Shown piece after piece: positions 31,025 to 41,047 of a DNA stretch of 64,000 nt. Made by a program: the position numbers and the translations under genes. Origin of the DNA: Tannerella sp. (GTDB lineage Bacteria > Bacteroidota > Bacteroidia > Bacteroidales > Tannerellaceae); NCBI GenBank assembly GCA_031285565.1, contig JAITVY010000098.1, positions 122,956 through 186,955 of the forward strand, written 5' to 3'. The first letter of the stretch is position 1; the number at the start of each line of letters is the position of its first letter. Below the pieces are notes generated by a model. The model was given only the letters and a program-made list of their open reading frames with translations. It had not been told where the DNA came from and did not search any database.

Positions 31025-33079
31025 ATGATCAAAAAAACATTAGCAACAGGAATCATTGCGATTTTATTAACATCGTGCGAAACGAATGTCGCCCCTCCTG
31101 CTCCGGTAATGCCAATACCAACGGCAGAGCAGGTAGACTGGCATAAACTGGAAACATATGCATTTGTGCATTTCGGCCTGAATACATTTAACGATCTGGA
31201 ATGGGGGTATGGCAATACACCTGCATCTACATTCAATCCGGAGAATTTAGACTGCGATCAATGGGCGCGGATTGCTAAAGCCGCCGGATTTAAAGGTATA
31301 ATCATTACAACAAAACACCATGATGGCTTTTGTCTCTGGCCAACTGCAACGACCGAATACAGTGTGAAAAATTCGCCCTGGAAAGACGGCAAAGGAGACG
31401 TTGTACGCGATTTATCAGACGCTTGTGCCCGTCACGGTCTGAAATTTGGTGTCTACCTGTCACCGTGGGACCGGAATAATGAACACTACGGCACGCCGGA
31501 ATACGTTGAAATATATCATGCACAGATCAAAGAGTTGGTATCCAATTACGGTCCTCTTTTTGAATTCTGGTTTGACGGGGCGAATGGTGGTACGGGATGG
31601 TATGGAGGAGCCGACGAACGACGCTCGATTGAAGCCAGAACATACTATAATTATGAAAAAGCGCGTGAGATCATTAAAGAGAAACATCCTACAGCCATGA
31701 TTTTTGGTGGAACCGTTCCGGATATCCGGTGGATTGGAAACGAAAGCGGTTGGGCTGGAGATACACAATGGAGCATTTTTACATCCGAACCTGCCAGGAA
31801 TTACAAATTCGAAGCAAGCCAATGGGGAGATGAAAATGATCCTCAATGGCTGGGTGCAGAAGTAGATGTATCCATCCGTCCGGGATGGTTCTATCATGCA
31901 CGTGAAGACCACCAGGTGCGGACACTGACACAAATGGTTGACTACTACTATCGGAGTGTAGGACACAATGCAAATCTGTTGCTTAATTTTCCGGTAGCAC
32001 TAAGCGGACAGATCCATCCGTTGGATTCGGCACGCGTCATGGAATGGGCTAACACAATTCAAAATGACCTGAAAGATAATGTGCTGAAAAATGCATCTGT
32101 AAAAGCGAGTAGTTCACGTGGTGGGAACTTTGATGCTAAAAAAGTGCTGGATAATGACTGGGATACATATTGGGCTACCGAAGACGGAGTAGTAAGCGGA
32201 GAATTGACTTTTACGTTATCTAAACCTACTCAGTTAAACCGCGTATTAATACAGGAATATATTCCTTTAGGACAACGTGTACGGCAATTTGTTATCGAGA
32301 CCAATCAAAACGGAGAATGGCTGCCTGTAAATGCTGCCGACTCAACTACGACAGTTGGGTATAAACGCATTGTCCGTTTCCAGACGGTAGAAACCGAACA
32401 ATTCCGTATTCGTTTCTTAGATGCACGCGGACCTTTATGTATCAACAATGTGGAAGCTTACTTAGCACCGGCATTAATGACAGAACCGCAAATCAGCCGT
32501 AACGAAAAAGATGAAGTAACGATTCAAAGCGGAGATAAAAATTCAGTAATTTATTACACTACTGATGGAACTAAACCTACAAAGGAATCATTAAAATATG
32601 AACAACCTTTCGGCTTTGCTCAAAAAGGAATGATTACCGCAGCTTGTTATGACAATACTTTTGATCGTTGGAGCCCGGTGTCTACACTCGAACTCGATAT
32701 CCCCTGCGGGATGTATGAGCTGATTGAACCCACGGACGAAAAAGCGAAAGTCATTTTTGACGGAAATGGGTATTCTGCATACCGGTTGCCAAAAGGAAAA
32801 CCTGAATTGAAGTTTAACCTCAAAGAAGAAATGACACTTACTGGTTTCCGTTATACACCCAGTCAACGACGGGACGCAAATGATTACATTACCCATTATC
32901 AGCTATTCGTTGATGGGAAAAAGGTCTCGGAGGGTGAATTTTCAAATATCATCAACAATCCGGTAATACAGGAGATACGTTTTGACGCGATAAAAGGAAA
33001 ACAAATTCGTTTTGTTGCTAAAAGCACAGCAAATAATGCAGACCCGGGTATCGGGGAATTTTCAGTGATTACGGAATAG
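31025..33079 (+). CDS. Alpha-L-fucosidase (GH29) lipoprotein with discoidin-like and chitobiase C-terminal-like domains
   Basis: '[64 protein letters not shown]'; '[15 protein letters not shown]'; later '[17 protein letters not shown]'. Confidence 0.93.
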   Translation: MIKKTLATGIIAILLTSCETNVAPPAPVMPIPTAEQVDWHKLETYAFVHFGLNTFNDLEWGYGNTPASTFNPENLDCDQWARIAKAAGFKGIIITTKHHDGFCLWPTATTEYSVKNSPWKDGKGDVVRDLSDACARHGLKFGVYLSPWDRNNEHYGTPEYVEIYHAQIKELVSNYGPLFEFWFDGANGGTGWYGGADERRSIEARTYYNYEKAREIIKEKHPTAMIFGGTVPDIRWIGNESGWAGDTQWSIFTSEPARNYKFEASQWGDENDPQWLGAEVDVSIRPGWFYHAREDHQVRTLTQMVDYYYRSVGHNANLLLNFPVALSGQIHPLDSARVMEWANTIQNDLKDNVLKNASVKASSSRGGNFDAKKVLDNDWDTYWATEDGVVSGELTFTLSKPTQLNRVLIQEYIPLGQRVRQFVIETNQNGEWLPVNAADSTTTVGYKRIVRFQTVETEQFRIRFLDARGPLCINNVEAYLAPALMTEPQISRNEKDEVTIQSGDKNSVIYYTTDGTKPTKESLKYEQPFGFAQKGMITAACYDNTFDRWSPVSTLELDIPCGMYELIEPTDEKAKVIFDGNGYSAYRLPKGKPELKFNLKEEMTLTGFRYTPSQRRDANDYITHYQLFVDGKKVSEGEFSNIINNPVIQEIRFDAIKGKQIRFVAKSTANNADPGIGEFSVITE

Positions 33080-33105
33080 AAAAACGAGACTTTGTTTGCT
33101 ATAGA

Positions 33106-33147
33106 AAAGAGACTTTCTCTAAAGGAATTTAAAGAAAGTTTCTCTTT
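33106..33147 (+). terminator. Hairpin downstream of the GH29 gene
   Basis: AAAGAGA-CTTTCT / AGAAAG-TT-TCTCTTT dyad. Confidence 0.55.
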
Positions 33148-33168
33148 ACGATTGTTGTTAGCGATCCA

Positions 33169-33600
33169 TTAATTGGGGTAATGAAGAATATGTGTTTGTG
33201 AATTAAAATACACTTCTGCATTAAACTTTTTAGGATTTACACCAATCAGGTCGAAACTCACTCGGTATCTGTCTATTGTAGCACCCGAGGGATCCCTATC
33301 TTTATCTGATGGAAAACGGCTACTCATCGACACGTAAACAGATACCTCTGGGTTTGTGGAAGTCCGGTGGAATGCTTCACATTTTTCAAATTTAAGAGAA
33401 TCTATCACAAGAATATCGTCTTCAAGAATGAAGCTTATTGTGTCGTGCTTCAATGTAATCTTTCCTTAAAAATTATCACTCACATCATCTATTTCTTCAA
33501 TCGTCATATTGGCAAACTGGTATGGTGTTGTTACCTTTTCTTCTTTATTACAGCTACATAAAACAACACAGCTTATTGAGAATAAAAATAAATATTTCAT
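33169..33600 (-). pseudogene. Small lipoprotein gene interrupted by one in-frame TAA
   Basis: Minus-strand frame from ATG 33600: MKYLFLFSISCVVLCSCNKEEKVTTPYQFANMTIEEIDDVSDNF*GKITLKHDTISFILEDDILVIDSLKF...THILHYPN*; both halves are in the same frame. Confidence 0.75.
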
Positions 33601-33762
33601 ATTTTTTTTATTAATGGATTGATAAAATAATAACTTATATTTATTCTTATTATTGTATAATTCAGATCTACAAGTGTATAAACAACAATATTTATTGGAA
33701 TAATTGATATAATTAACTTATAAAAGTTTTATGAGAGAAGTATCTCATGATATAATTTATAT

Positions 33763-33802
33763 CAGATCATTACAATAGTTTCTTGTAATGATCTGTTTTT
33801 TT
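33763..33802 (+). terminator. Strong + strand intrinsic terminator with no annotated + strand gene feeding it
   Basis: CAGATCATTACAA-tagtttc-TTGTAATGATCTG perfect 13-bp stem, then T7. Confidence 0.75.
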
Positions 33803-33870
33803 ATAGTTTTTCATTTTAAATCCTTTCGCAAATATATTCCATTCTTATTGTGAGAAAAATCATTTGTCTC

Positions 33871-35682
33871 TTATTCCTCATACATCTTATCAATTTGTTC
33901 GGCATAATTTTTAGCAATCACATTCCGGCGCAATTTAAGCGTATCCGTCAATTCACCCGATTCCATTGTAAAAGGTTCAGACAGCAACGTAAAACGCTTT
34001 ATTTTTTCGTATGAGGCAAAGTCTTTCTGGCATACTACAATATTAGAGTCATAAAGACGAATAATTTCTTCTTTTGTAATTAAATCTTCACGATTCTGCC
34101 AAGTAATACCTTTCCTCTCAGCATACGCTTCAAGTGCCGGAAAAGCCGGAACAATCAATGCACTCACAAACTTCCGTTCATTGGCAATAGCTACGCATTG
34201 CTCAACATACAGACAGCTGCTCAGACTCATTTCGATTGCCTGAGGAGCAATATACTTTCCATTAGAAGTTTTGAATAAGTCCTTAATCCGCTCCTGAAAA
34301 TATAATGTATTCCCCTCCAAATGACCAGCATCTCCCGTACGAAAAAAACCGTCTGTCGTAAAAACCTTTTCGGTTTCTTCCGGCTTATTATAATAACCGG
34401 ATGTAATCGTTTTTCCTTTAACCAGGATTTCATTATTTTCAGAATCAATCTTCACTTCCAAATCCGGCATAATAGTACCAATCGAACCGATTTTATAATT
34501 TACTTCCGGATAAAAACAGACGGTTGCAGATGTTTCCGACAATCCATAGCCATATCGGATCGGGATATTTACCGAAATTAAAAATTCGGCAATATTATCT
34601 GCCAACGGAGCACCTGCTACCGGAAAGACACGTCCTTTCTTTAACCCTACGACTCTTTTTAAAACAGTAAAAATGGTCTTATCATAAAAATGAAACTTCA
34701 GACGTAAAGCAAAAGGAGCTTTTTCGCCGACACGCTTATAATCAAGCTGATATTTTTGCCCAATCCTGATCGCCCTTTGAGCCAGACGTTGTATAACACC
34801 AGGGAAACTATTCATCTTTTCATTCACACCGGCATACACTTTCTCCCAAAAACGAGGCACATTACACATCAGAGTGGGTTGTACTTCAGGTAGCAGTTCC
34901 TGAATTTTCTTCGGGTCCTGATTAATGGCAATTTCAACTCCTTTATGAATACAAAAACAGGTCCAGGCCTTTTCGAATATATGCGTCAACGGCAAAAAAC
35001 ACATCGACAAATCATTATCGTTTACCACTTCCAGACGTATGTCATGAATACGCAATACTTCCAGAAAGTTAGCATGTGTTAACATTACCCCTTTAGGTTC
35101 TCCGGTAGTTCCCGATGTGTATACAATACTTGCCAGATCCTCAGGAGTCACCTGGCTTCGTCTGACCTTAACTTCAGTTTCAGCTAATCCATTATCGCCT
35201 AAACGAAGAAAATCGTCATAATAAATAGATGTCTGATCATTGGGATTACGGACAACAGCAGGATCAAAAATAATGATGCGTTTTATTTGTCCGTCATTTC
35301 TTTGCTGTACTTTAAACGCATTATTATATTGTAATTGTTCGCCCACAAACAAAAAACGGATATTTGCATCCCTGACAATATACTCTATTTGCGCAGGCGA
35401 ACTTGTTGCGTACATCGGAACAGGCACGGCACGTATGCCATATGCTCCAAAATCCGTATAAAAACATTCAATCATATTTTGGGAGCAAATACCGATGTTC
35501 TCCTGTTCCGTGATCCCGAATTCGACCATTGCCTGCGAAGCTAAGCGAACGCATTCGGAAAAGTCTGTCCACGAAACTTTTATCCACTTGCCATTCGGAT
35601 TTCGATGACGGATAGCTGTCTTGTTCTTATATTTTTCTGCCTGTCGGAAAACCAGTTCCGCCAAATGGTAATAAGTCTTCAT
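33871..35682 (-). CDS. AMP-dependent synthetase/ligase (long-chain fatty acid-CoA ligase family)
   Basis: 'LASIVYTSGTTGEPKGVMLTHANF', 'YGYGLSETSATVCF', 'GFFRTGDAGHLEGNTLYFQERIKDLFKTSNGKYIAPQAIE'. Confidence 0.95.
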   Translation of the reverse strand: MKTYYHLAELVFRQAEKYKNKTAIRHRNPNGKWIKVSWTDFSECVRLASQAMVEFGITEQENIGICSQNMIECFYTDFGAYGIRAVPVPMYATSSPAQIEYIVRDANIRFLFVGEQLQYNNAFKVQQRNDGQIKRIIIFDPAVVRNPNDQTSIYYDDFLRLGDNGLAETEVKVRRSQVTPEDLASIVYTSGTTGEPKGVMLTHANFLEVLRIHDIRLEVVNDNDLSMCFLPLTHIFEKAWTCFCIHKGVEIAINQDPKKIQELLPEVQPTLMCNVPRFWEKVYAGVNEKMNSFPGVIQRLAQRAIRIGQKYQLDYKRVGEKAPFALRLKFHFYDKTIFTVLKRVVGLKKGRVFPVAGAPLADNIAEFLISVNIPIRYGYGLSETSATVCFYPEVNYKIGSIGTIMPDLEVKIDSENNEILVKGKTITSGYYNKPEETEKVFTTDGFFRTGDAGHLEGNTLYFQERIKDLFKTSNGKYIAPQAIEMSLSSCLYVEQCVAIANERKFVSALIVPAFPALEAYAERKGITWQNREDLITKEEIIRLYDSNIVVCQKDFASYEKIKRFTLLSEPFTMESGELTDTLKLRRNVIAKNYAEQIDKMYEE

Positions 35683-35696
35683 AATTATCGTATTTG

Positions 35697-38402
35697 CTAT
35701 AATTTGTGAATCACATTCATCATCTGTTCTCCTAGGCCGATAGTATACCCTTGCGAAACAAATACAACGCGGCCAAACGTATCAGCAATCACAAAAACCG
35801 GCAAGCTGCCTGCACCAGGCAATTTCATCGCCTCCACAAGCATATTGGTTATGTTATTATCTATATCAACACCATATACAATCGTTTCAGGTAAATCTCC
35901 GAATTCATGTTTGTCAAACAACTGCAAACTCTGCTCATCTTTGAACAATAACACGAGTTTCCGGCCCCATTGTTCAAAATCATCTTTTGCCTGTGCTATG
36001 TCGCGCATAGCATGATTAGTCGGTTCCTGGCGCGAACCTAAAATGGCGACAACAAAGTAACCGCGCCCGGTCGTATTAAGAATAGATGTTTCCTGTCCGC
36101 TATCGGCTAATCTGAATTTCGCCTCCGCATCAATGCTTCCGATCACTTGAATATCGTCCGTGCTTTCACGCATTGTCAGTCCGACAGATGCTGTTTCATC
36201 CGGTTTTATAGTAAAAGAAACCATACGCGCCAGCACTCTTCCACTGGCCATACGGGTACCGGTCACCAGCAAATAGTTGCCTTCTTCCATATCAAGAGGT
36301 CGTTGCAGAAGGTTGCTCCATGAAACACCTTCACCCATATCTGAAGAGCCTTGCTCAAAATTTAATGTCTGCAATTCTCCATCCGGACGAATCCTGGCAA
36401 TCGTAAAATGCGTATAGTATTTTGGATCTTTCAGCGCTTTGATCGGAAGATAAGAAGCTACGACTTTCCCATGCGGAGCACTCATTTGCTCTTTTGTTTC
36501 AAAATCTACATCTATCCATTGAGTATCATAATACTGAACCTTCCCGGTAACCGGATCGATACGTGCTATAAATCCCAATGTACGTGCCAGCGCCACAAAG
36601 AAGATATCACGCGAATGTGCATCAGCGATACGTGTTTTCCAGACTCCGATAGGGGTGACAGGTATACGTTGTGGGTTCCACTCATCCTTCAAAGTGATAT
36701 TCTTTTTCACCCATTCAACAAGCACCTGCGGAGCGTTCATTTCTTTTCTCACCGTTGAATCAATATGCCTTATAAAGTATCCTTTATAAGGTGAAAGAAG
36801 TTCATTCGAAACCCGGGGATTAAGTACATACTGAGAGTACAAAATAAGAGCATTACCGGGGAATTTAGTTCTGGAAGGCTCCACCATCTTAAAGATTTCA
36901 GGAGCATCGACTGTGTTATTTACATGATCAAAAAGGACTGATGCCGGTGTATCACGCAAGTCCTTCGCTGAAATATTGCTCAATAATGCAACTCTTTTAT
37001 CACGTTTTTCTTCCGGTGTATTCTGCAAAAAAGTTTCGATCTCTTTCCAGTTTCCCCGGCTTTTTAAAAGATATTTATTTGCAATATCTGTGTTAATATA
37101 TAAATCTGCAGCTGAGGCATTCGCCATTTCTGCCGTACAGAATGTAGCAACATATCGGTTGCGGATACTATCTTCTTCCAGTAGTCGCTTTGCATTTTCA
37201 TTTTTTTGTTCTTCCGTTACTTCTGTTGCGATACTTCCATCTACCGGAGGTATAATATCCAGTTCCACATCAACCTCATCAACCGGTCTTTTGTTTACCA
37301 CTACCGTAATCTCCTGATCTTTTCCAAAAGAGACTTTACTATAACCAAAACGGTCTCTCCAAGTAACCCAAACAAGCATATCACCTTTACCCGCAGAAAG
37401 CGAACATTGACCTTTTCCATCGGTCAATTTACGGGCTACCGTATAAAATTCGGCATAATTATAGATTTTGAACTCAACCTGTGCATCCTTCAGGGGTTGA
37501 TTGTCTTGGTCCACAACCGTAACAATGGTTTTTGCCGTCGGTGCATAATGGTCGATTACATTGATTTCGGTATAACAATCCGTACGTTCCATCACTTCCT
37601 CCGGACCCATATAGTTACCAAATACTTTTGTATGCATTAACATACCCCGGTAAGCCGGCGCATTAAACCACGCCAGGTTTAGAACAGGTTCGGGCTCGCA
37701 CGCACCTAAAAAGTACCATTTCCCATCGACCCATGCTTCTACCCATGCATGATTATCATCAGTATGTGCCCAACGGGGTGTGTAGATCTGGCGGGCAGGT
37801 ATCCCGACAGAACGCAAAGCTGCAACCGTAAATGTAGATTCTTCTCCGCAACGTCCGTAGGCAGTTTTCACCGAAGCCAAAGGAGCACTTGTTCTTGCAT
37901 CGGATGGGGTATAAATGACTTTTTCATGACACCAATGATTGACTTCCAGAACAGCATCATAAAGAGAAAGCCCTTTTACACGGTCTTTTAATTCTTCATA
38001 AAAGACCATACGGCTCTCATCCATATTTTCATTATTAACACGTACCGGCAATACAAAATGCCTGAAAAGAACTTCAGGAATATCCTTCCCCCATGGCATT
38101 TCCTGCTGTACACGGAAAGACGATCGTACATTCTCCAAATAAAAATCACCCGTATAGTCTGCAATATCCCCAATAGGCATATAAGCGTATAAGAACATCA
38201 TCGCTTCACGCTCCTGTTGAGACATATCCTGAGTAAAGATGCTAAAAAGCGTAGTGTCTGCGAAATATGTTATTTTAGTGTTAAATGTTTCTTCTACCTG
38301 ATTCCGGTAATCTCCATCTGATATAAAATGGGAAGATGTTGTTTGTTTACAACCGGTTAATAGAAAGATAAGAAATACAATAATGAGACAGTTCGCTTTC
38401 AT
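35697..38402 (-). CDS. Transglutaminase-like domain lipoprotein with redoxin-like C-terminus
   Basis: 'VKTAYGRCGEESTFTVAALRSVGIPARQIYTPRWAHTDDNHAWVEAWVDGKWYFLGACEPEPVLNLAWF' (C-H-D). Start set to MKANCLIIVFLIFLLTGCKQ at 38402. Confidence 0.9.
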   Translation of the reverse strand: MKANCLIIVFLIFLLTGCKQTTSSHFISDGDYRNQVEETFNTKITYFADTTLFSIFTQDMSQQEREAMMFLYAYMPIGDIADYTGDFYLENVRSSFRVQQEMPWGKDIPEVLFRHFVLPVRVNNENMDESRMVFYEELKDRVKGLSLYDAVLEVNHWCHEKVIYTPSDARTSAPLASVKTAYGRCGEESTFTVAALRSVGIPARQIYTPRWAHTDDNHAWVEAWVDGKWYFLGACEPEPVLNLAWFNAPAYRGMLMHTKVFGNYMGPEEVMERTDCYTEINVIDHYAPTAKTIVTVVDQDNQPLKDAQVEFKIYNYAEFYTVARKLTDGKGQCSLSAGKGDMLVWVTWRDRFGYSKVSFGKDQEITVVVNKRPVDEVDVELDIIPPVDGSIATEVTEEQKNENAKRLLEEDSIRNRYVATFCTAEMANASAADLYINTDIANKYLLKSRGNWKEIETFLQNTPEEKRDKRVALLSNISAKDLRDTPASVLFDHVNNTVDAPEIFKMVEPSRTKFPGNALILYSQYVLNPRVSNELLSPYKGYFIRHIDSTVRKEMNAPQVLVEWVKKNITLKDEWNPQRIPVTPIGVWKTRIADAHSRDIFFVALARTLGFIARIDPVTGKVQYYDTQWIDVDFETKEQMSAPHGKVVASYLPIKALKDPKYYTHFTIARIRPDGELQTLNFEQGSSDMGEGVSWSNLLQRPLDMEEGNYLLVTGTRMASGRVLARMVSFTIKPDETASVGLTMRESTDDIQVIGSIDAEAKFRLADSGQETSILNTTGRGYFVVAILGSRQEPTNHAMRDIAQAKDDFEQWGRKLVLLFKDEQSLQLFDKHEFGDLPETIVYGVDIDNNITNMLVEAMKLPGAGSLPVFVIADTFGRVVFVSQGYTIGLGEQMMNVIHKL

Positions 38403-38612
38403 AAGTGATATCTTTTGAGCAAAGATACTTATTCTTTGCGAAGAGCACATTTAAACAGTCTCTAAATTTTCTTACGAAATATATCAAAACCAAGAAAGTG
38501 AATCAGAAAAACAAGATCTGTTCAACGTTTATCACGGTGTAAAATCAATTATACAAAAACCGGTTAAACAACCTCCAATCTATTAATAAATCATAAAATA
38601 TAGTAGTATGTA

Positions 38613-38643
38613 TTGCAAGGTATACAAGTATTACATATATTTG
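38613..38643 (+). promoter_or_regulatory. Bacteroidetes promoter of the padR-pspC unit: TTG-N20-TATATTTG
   Basis: TTG 38613-38615, 20-nt spacer containing GTATAC/GTATTACAT-like elements, TATATTTG 38636-38643. Confidence 0.65.
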
Positions 38644-38670
38644 TATTAAACAAAGAAGGGAAAGAAGGAT

Positions 38671-39003
38671 ATGAATGCAGAAAATGTAAAATCACAAATG
38701 AGGAAAGGTATTCTGGAATACTGTATCCTATTGCTATTGAACGAAGAGCCTTCGTATACATCAGATATAATTCAGAAATTACAGGAGGCTCGACTGATTG
38801 TAGTTGAAGGAACACTTTATCCTCTATTGACAAGATTGAAAAACAGCGGTCTATTGAGTTATCAATGGATCGAATCTACTCAGGGTCCTCCCCGAAAATA
38901 CTATCAGCTCACCGAATTAGGTAAAGTATTTCTTAAAGAGTTGGAAATATCGTGGGATGAATTAAATAATTCAATTAATCATATCAGAAACCATTCAAAA
39001 TAA
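38671..39003 (+). CDS. PadR family transcriptional regulator
   Basis: 'QMRKGILEYCILLLLNEEPSYTSDIIQKLQEARLIVVEGTLYPLLTRLKNSGLLSYQWIESTQGPPRKYYQLTELGK'. Confidence 0.96.
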   Translation: MNAENVKSQMRKGILEYCILLLLNEEPSYTSDIIQKLQEARLIVVEGTLYPLLTRLKNSGLLSYQWIESTQGPPRKYYQLTELGKVFLKELEISWDELNNSINHIRNHSK

Positions 39004-39011
39004 AGATAATC

Positions 39012-40121
39012 ATGAAAAAGACACTGACAGTTAATTTAGGCGGTATTGTCTTTAATATCGACGAAGATGCATACCAATTATTAGATAATTATTTTTCGAA
39101 TCTCCGCGTCCATTTCAAAAAAGAAGAAGGAACAGATGAGATTATGGATGATTTTGAAGTACGGACATCGGAATTATTTAGTGAGCGGCTCAAAATGGGT
39201 TTTCAGGTTATAACCATCGAACATGTAGAAGAGGTAATCAAACGAATGGGCAAACCTGAAGAAATATTTGAAGAAGGTGAAGAGCATCAAACAAAAAATA
39301 ATGATGCACCAGATACAGCGGCCATCAAAGATAATACGCAAACAAAAAAGCGTCTGATGCGTGATCCGGATGACAAAATTTTAGGTGGTGTAGCCAGTGG
39401 ATTAGCCCATTATATGGGAATTGATCCCACCATCGTCCGGTTGATATTGATTGCATTATTGCTACTACCTCTTCCGACTCCCTTTTCTTCAATTGTAGTT
39501 ATTTATATCATACTTTGGATGGTTGTGCCTGTAGCTTACACTGCAGCTGATAAGTTAATGATGCGTGGAGAAAGTGTAAATCTGGAGAATATAGGAAAAA
39601 CCGTTACAAGTAGTTTTGAAAAAGTTTCCAACAATGTCAACGAATATATTCATTCGGATAAGCCTCGCACAACGTTGCAGAAAATCGGAGATTTTATTGT
39701 TTCATTTTTCGGCATATTACTGAAAATATTTGCGGTTCTGTTAGGGCTCATTTTAATCCCGGTTCTTCTTTTGGTTGTTTTTGTATTAATAGTTGTAATC
39801 TTTGCATTGATAGGAGGAGGCTTCGGAGCTATATTCGCAGGAATTCCATTTTTGGGAGAGAACTTTCAGGTTGTTACCGGGGAACTTCCCGAATACATTG
39901 CACTTATAGGGTCAATCGGCGGACTTTTGTTTATGGGAATCCCATTGATCGGATTGATCTACCTGCTGTGTGGCAAATTTTTAAATTTATCCCCAATGCC
40001 AGTCGGAGCTAAATGGGTGATGATCATTCTGTGGTTTATCTCTATGATTTTATGTGGGATCACAATATATTATTGCATCACGGCAGGCATTCCCTATCAA
40101 TACAGTATACAGCCTTTTTAG
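39012..40121 (+). CDS. PspC domain-containing membrane protein
   Basis: 'KRLMRDPDDKILGGVASGLAHYMGIDPTIVRLILIALLLLP'; several TM helices. Confidence 0.93.
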   Translation: MKKTLTVNLGGIVFNIDEDAYQLLDNYFSNLRVHFKKEEGTDEIMDDFEVRTSELFSERLKMGFQVITIEHVEEVIKRMGKPEEIFEEGEEHQTKNNDAPDTAAIKDNTQTKKRLMRDPDDKILGGVASGLAHYMGIDPTIVRLILIALLLLPLPTPFSSIVVIYIILWMVVPVAYTAADKLMMRGESVNLENIGKTVTSSFEKVSNNVNEYIHSDKPRTTLQKIGDFIVSFFGILLKIFAVLLGLILIPVLLLVVFVLIVVIFALIGGGFGAIFAGIPFLGENFQVVTGELPEYIALIGSIGGLLFMGIPLIGLIYLLCGKFLNLSPMPVGAKWVMIILWFISMILCGITIYYCITAGIPYQYSIQPF

Positions 40122-40133
40122 ATTTTCATGTAG

Positions 40134-40199
40134 TTGATAGAATACAAAAGACGCTTCTATGCTGATAATAGCATAGAAGCGTCTTTTGTATTCTATCAA
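40134..40199. terminator. 30-bp perfect inverted repeat, probable strong (bidirectional-capable) terminator
   Basis: TTGATAGAATACAAAAGACGCTTCTATGCT-gataat-AGCATAGAAGCGTCTTTTGTATTCTATCAA. Confidence 0.8.
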
Positions 40200-40262
40200 T
40201 TACGATTTTCGTCAAAATAAACTTGTATCTGTTGTCTGTTCAATGGATATGTCGGACAACTT

Positions 40263-40278
40263 TGTCCGAATTCGGACA
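40263..40278. promoter_or_regulatory. 16-bp perfect palindrome TGTCCGAATTCGGACA, candidate enhancer-binding-protein site
   Basis: Perfect dyad; a further inverted TCGGACA half-site lies just upstream (ATGTCGGACAACTTTGTCCGAATTCGGACATA). Confidence 0.65.
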
Positions 40279-40323
40279 TACCAGATAAAAGTGGATATAT
40301 TCATCTTCAATAAATTAACTACA

Positions 40324-40340
40324 TGGCATGTATATTGCTT
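40324..40340 (+). promoter_or_regulatory. Sigma-54 (RpoN) -24/-12 promoter
   Basis: TGGCATGTATATTGCTT: GG-N10-GC spacing, near consensus TGGCACG-N4-TTGCW; 27 nt before ATG 40367. Confidence 0.8.
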
Positions 40341-40366
40341 TTATATTAGAAACAAATAATATCTAT

Positions 40367-41035
<669 letters not shown>

Positions 41036-41047
41036 AAAGGGGGAAAC

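Noticed and set aside
31460-31966. 168-aa minus-strand ORF inside the GH29 gene
   Set aside because: Overlaps a well-supported fucosidase CDS, no start context or recognisable domain.
40134-40199. Transposon end or recombination (dif/att) site
   Set aside because: Terminator-like AAAA..TTTT core and location at a transcription-unit boundary explain it better; no neighbouring recombinase.
40328-40366. Upstream start for the ABC ATPase gene (MYIAFILETNNIY...)
   Set aside because: Lies inside the -24/-12 promoter and upstream of the predicted TSS; 40367 is the natural start.
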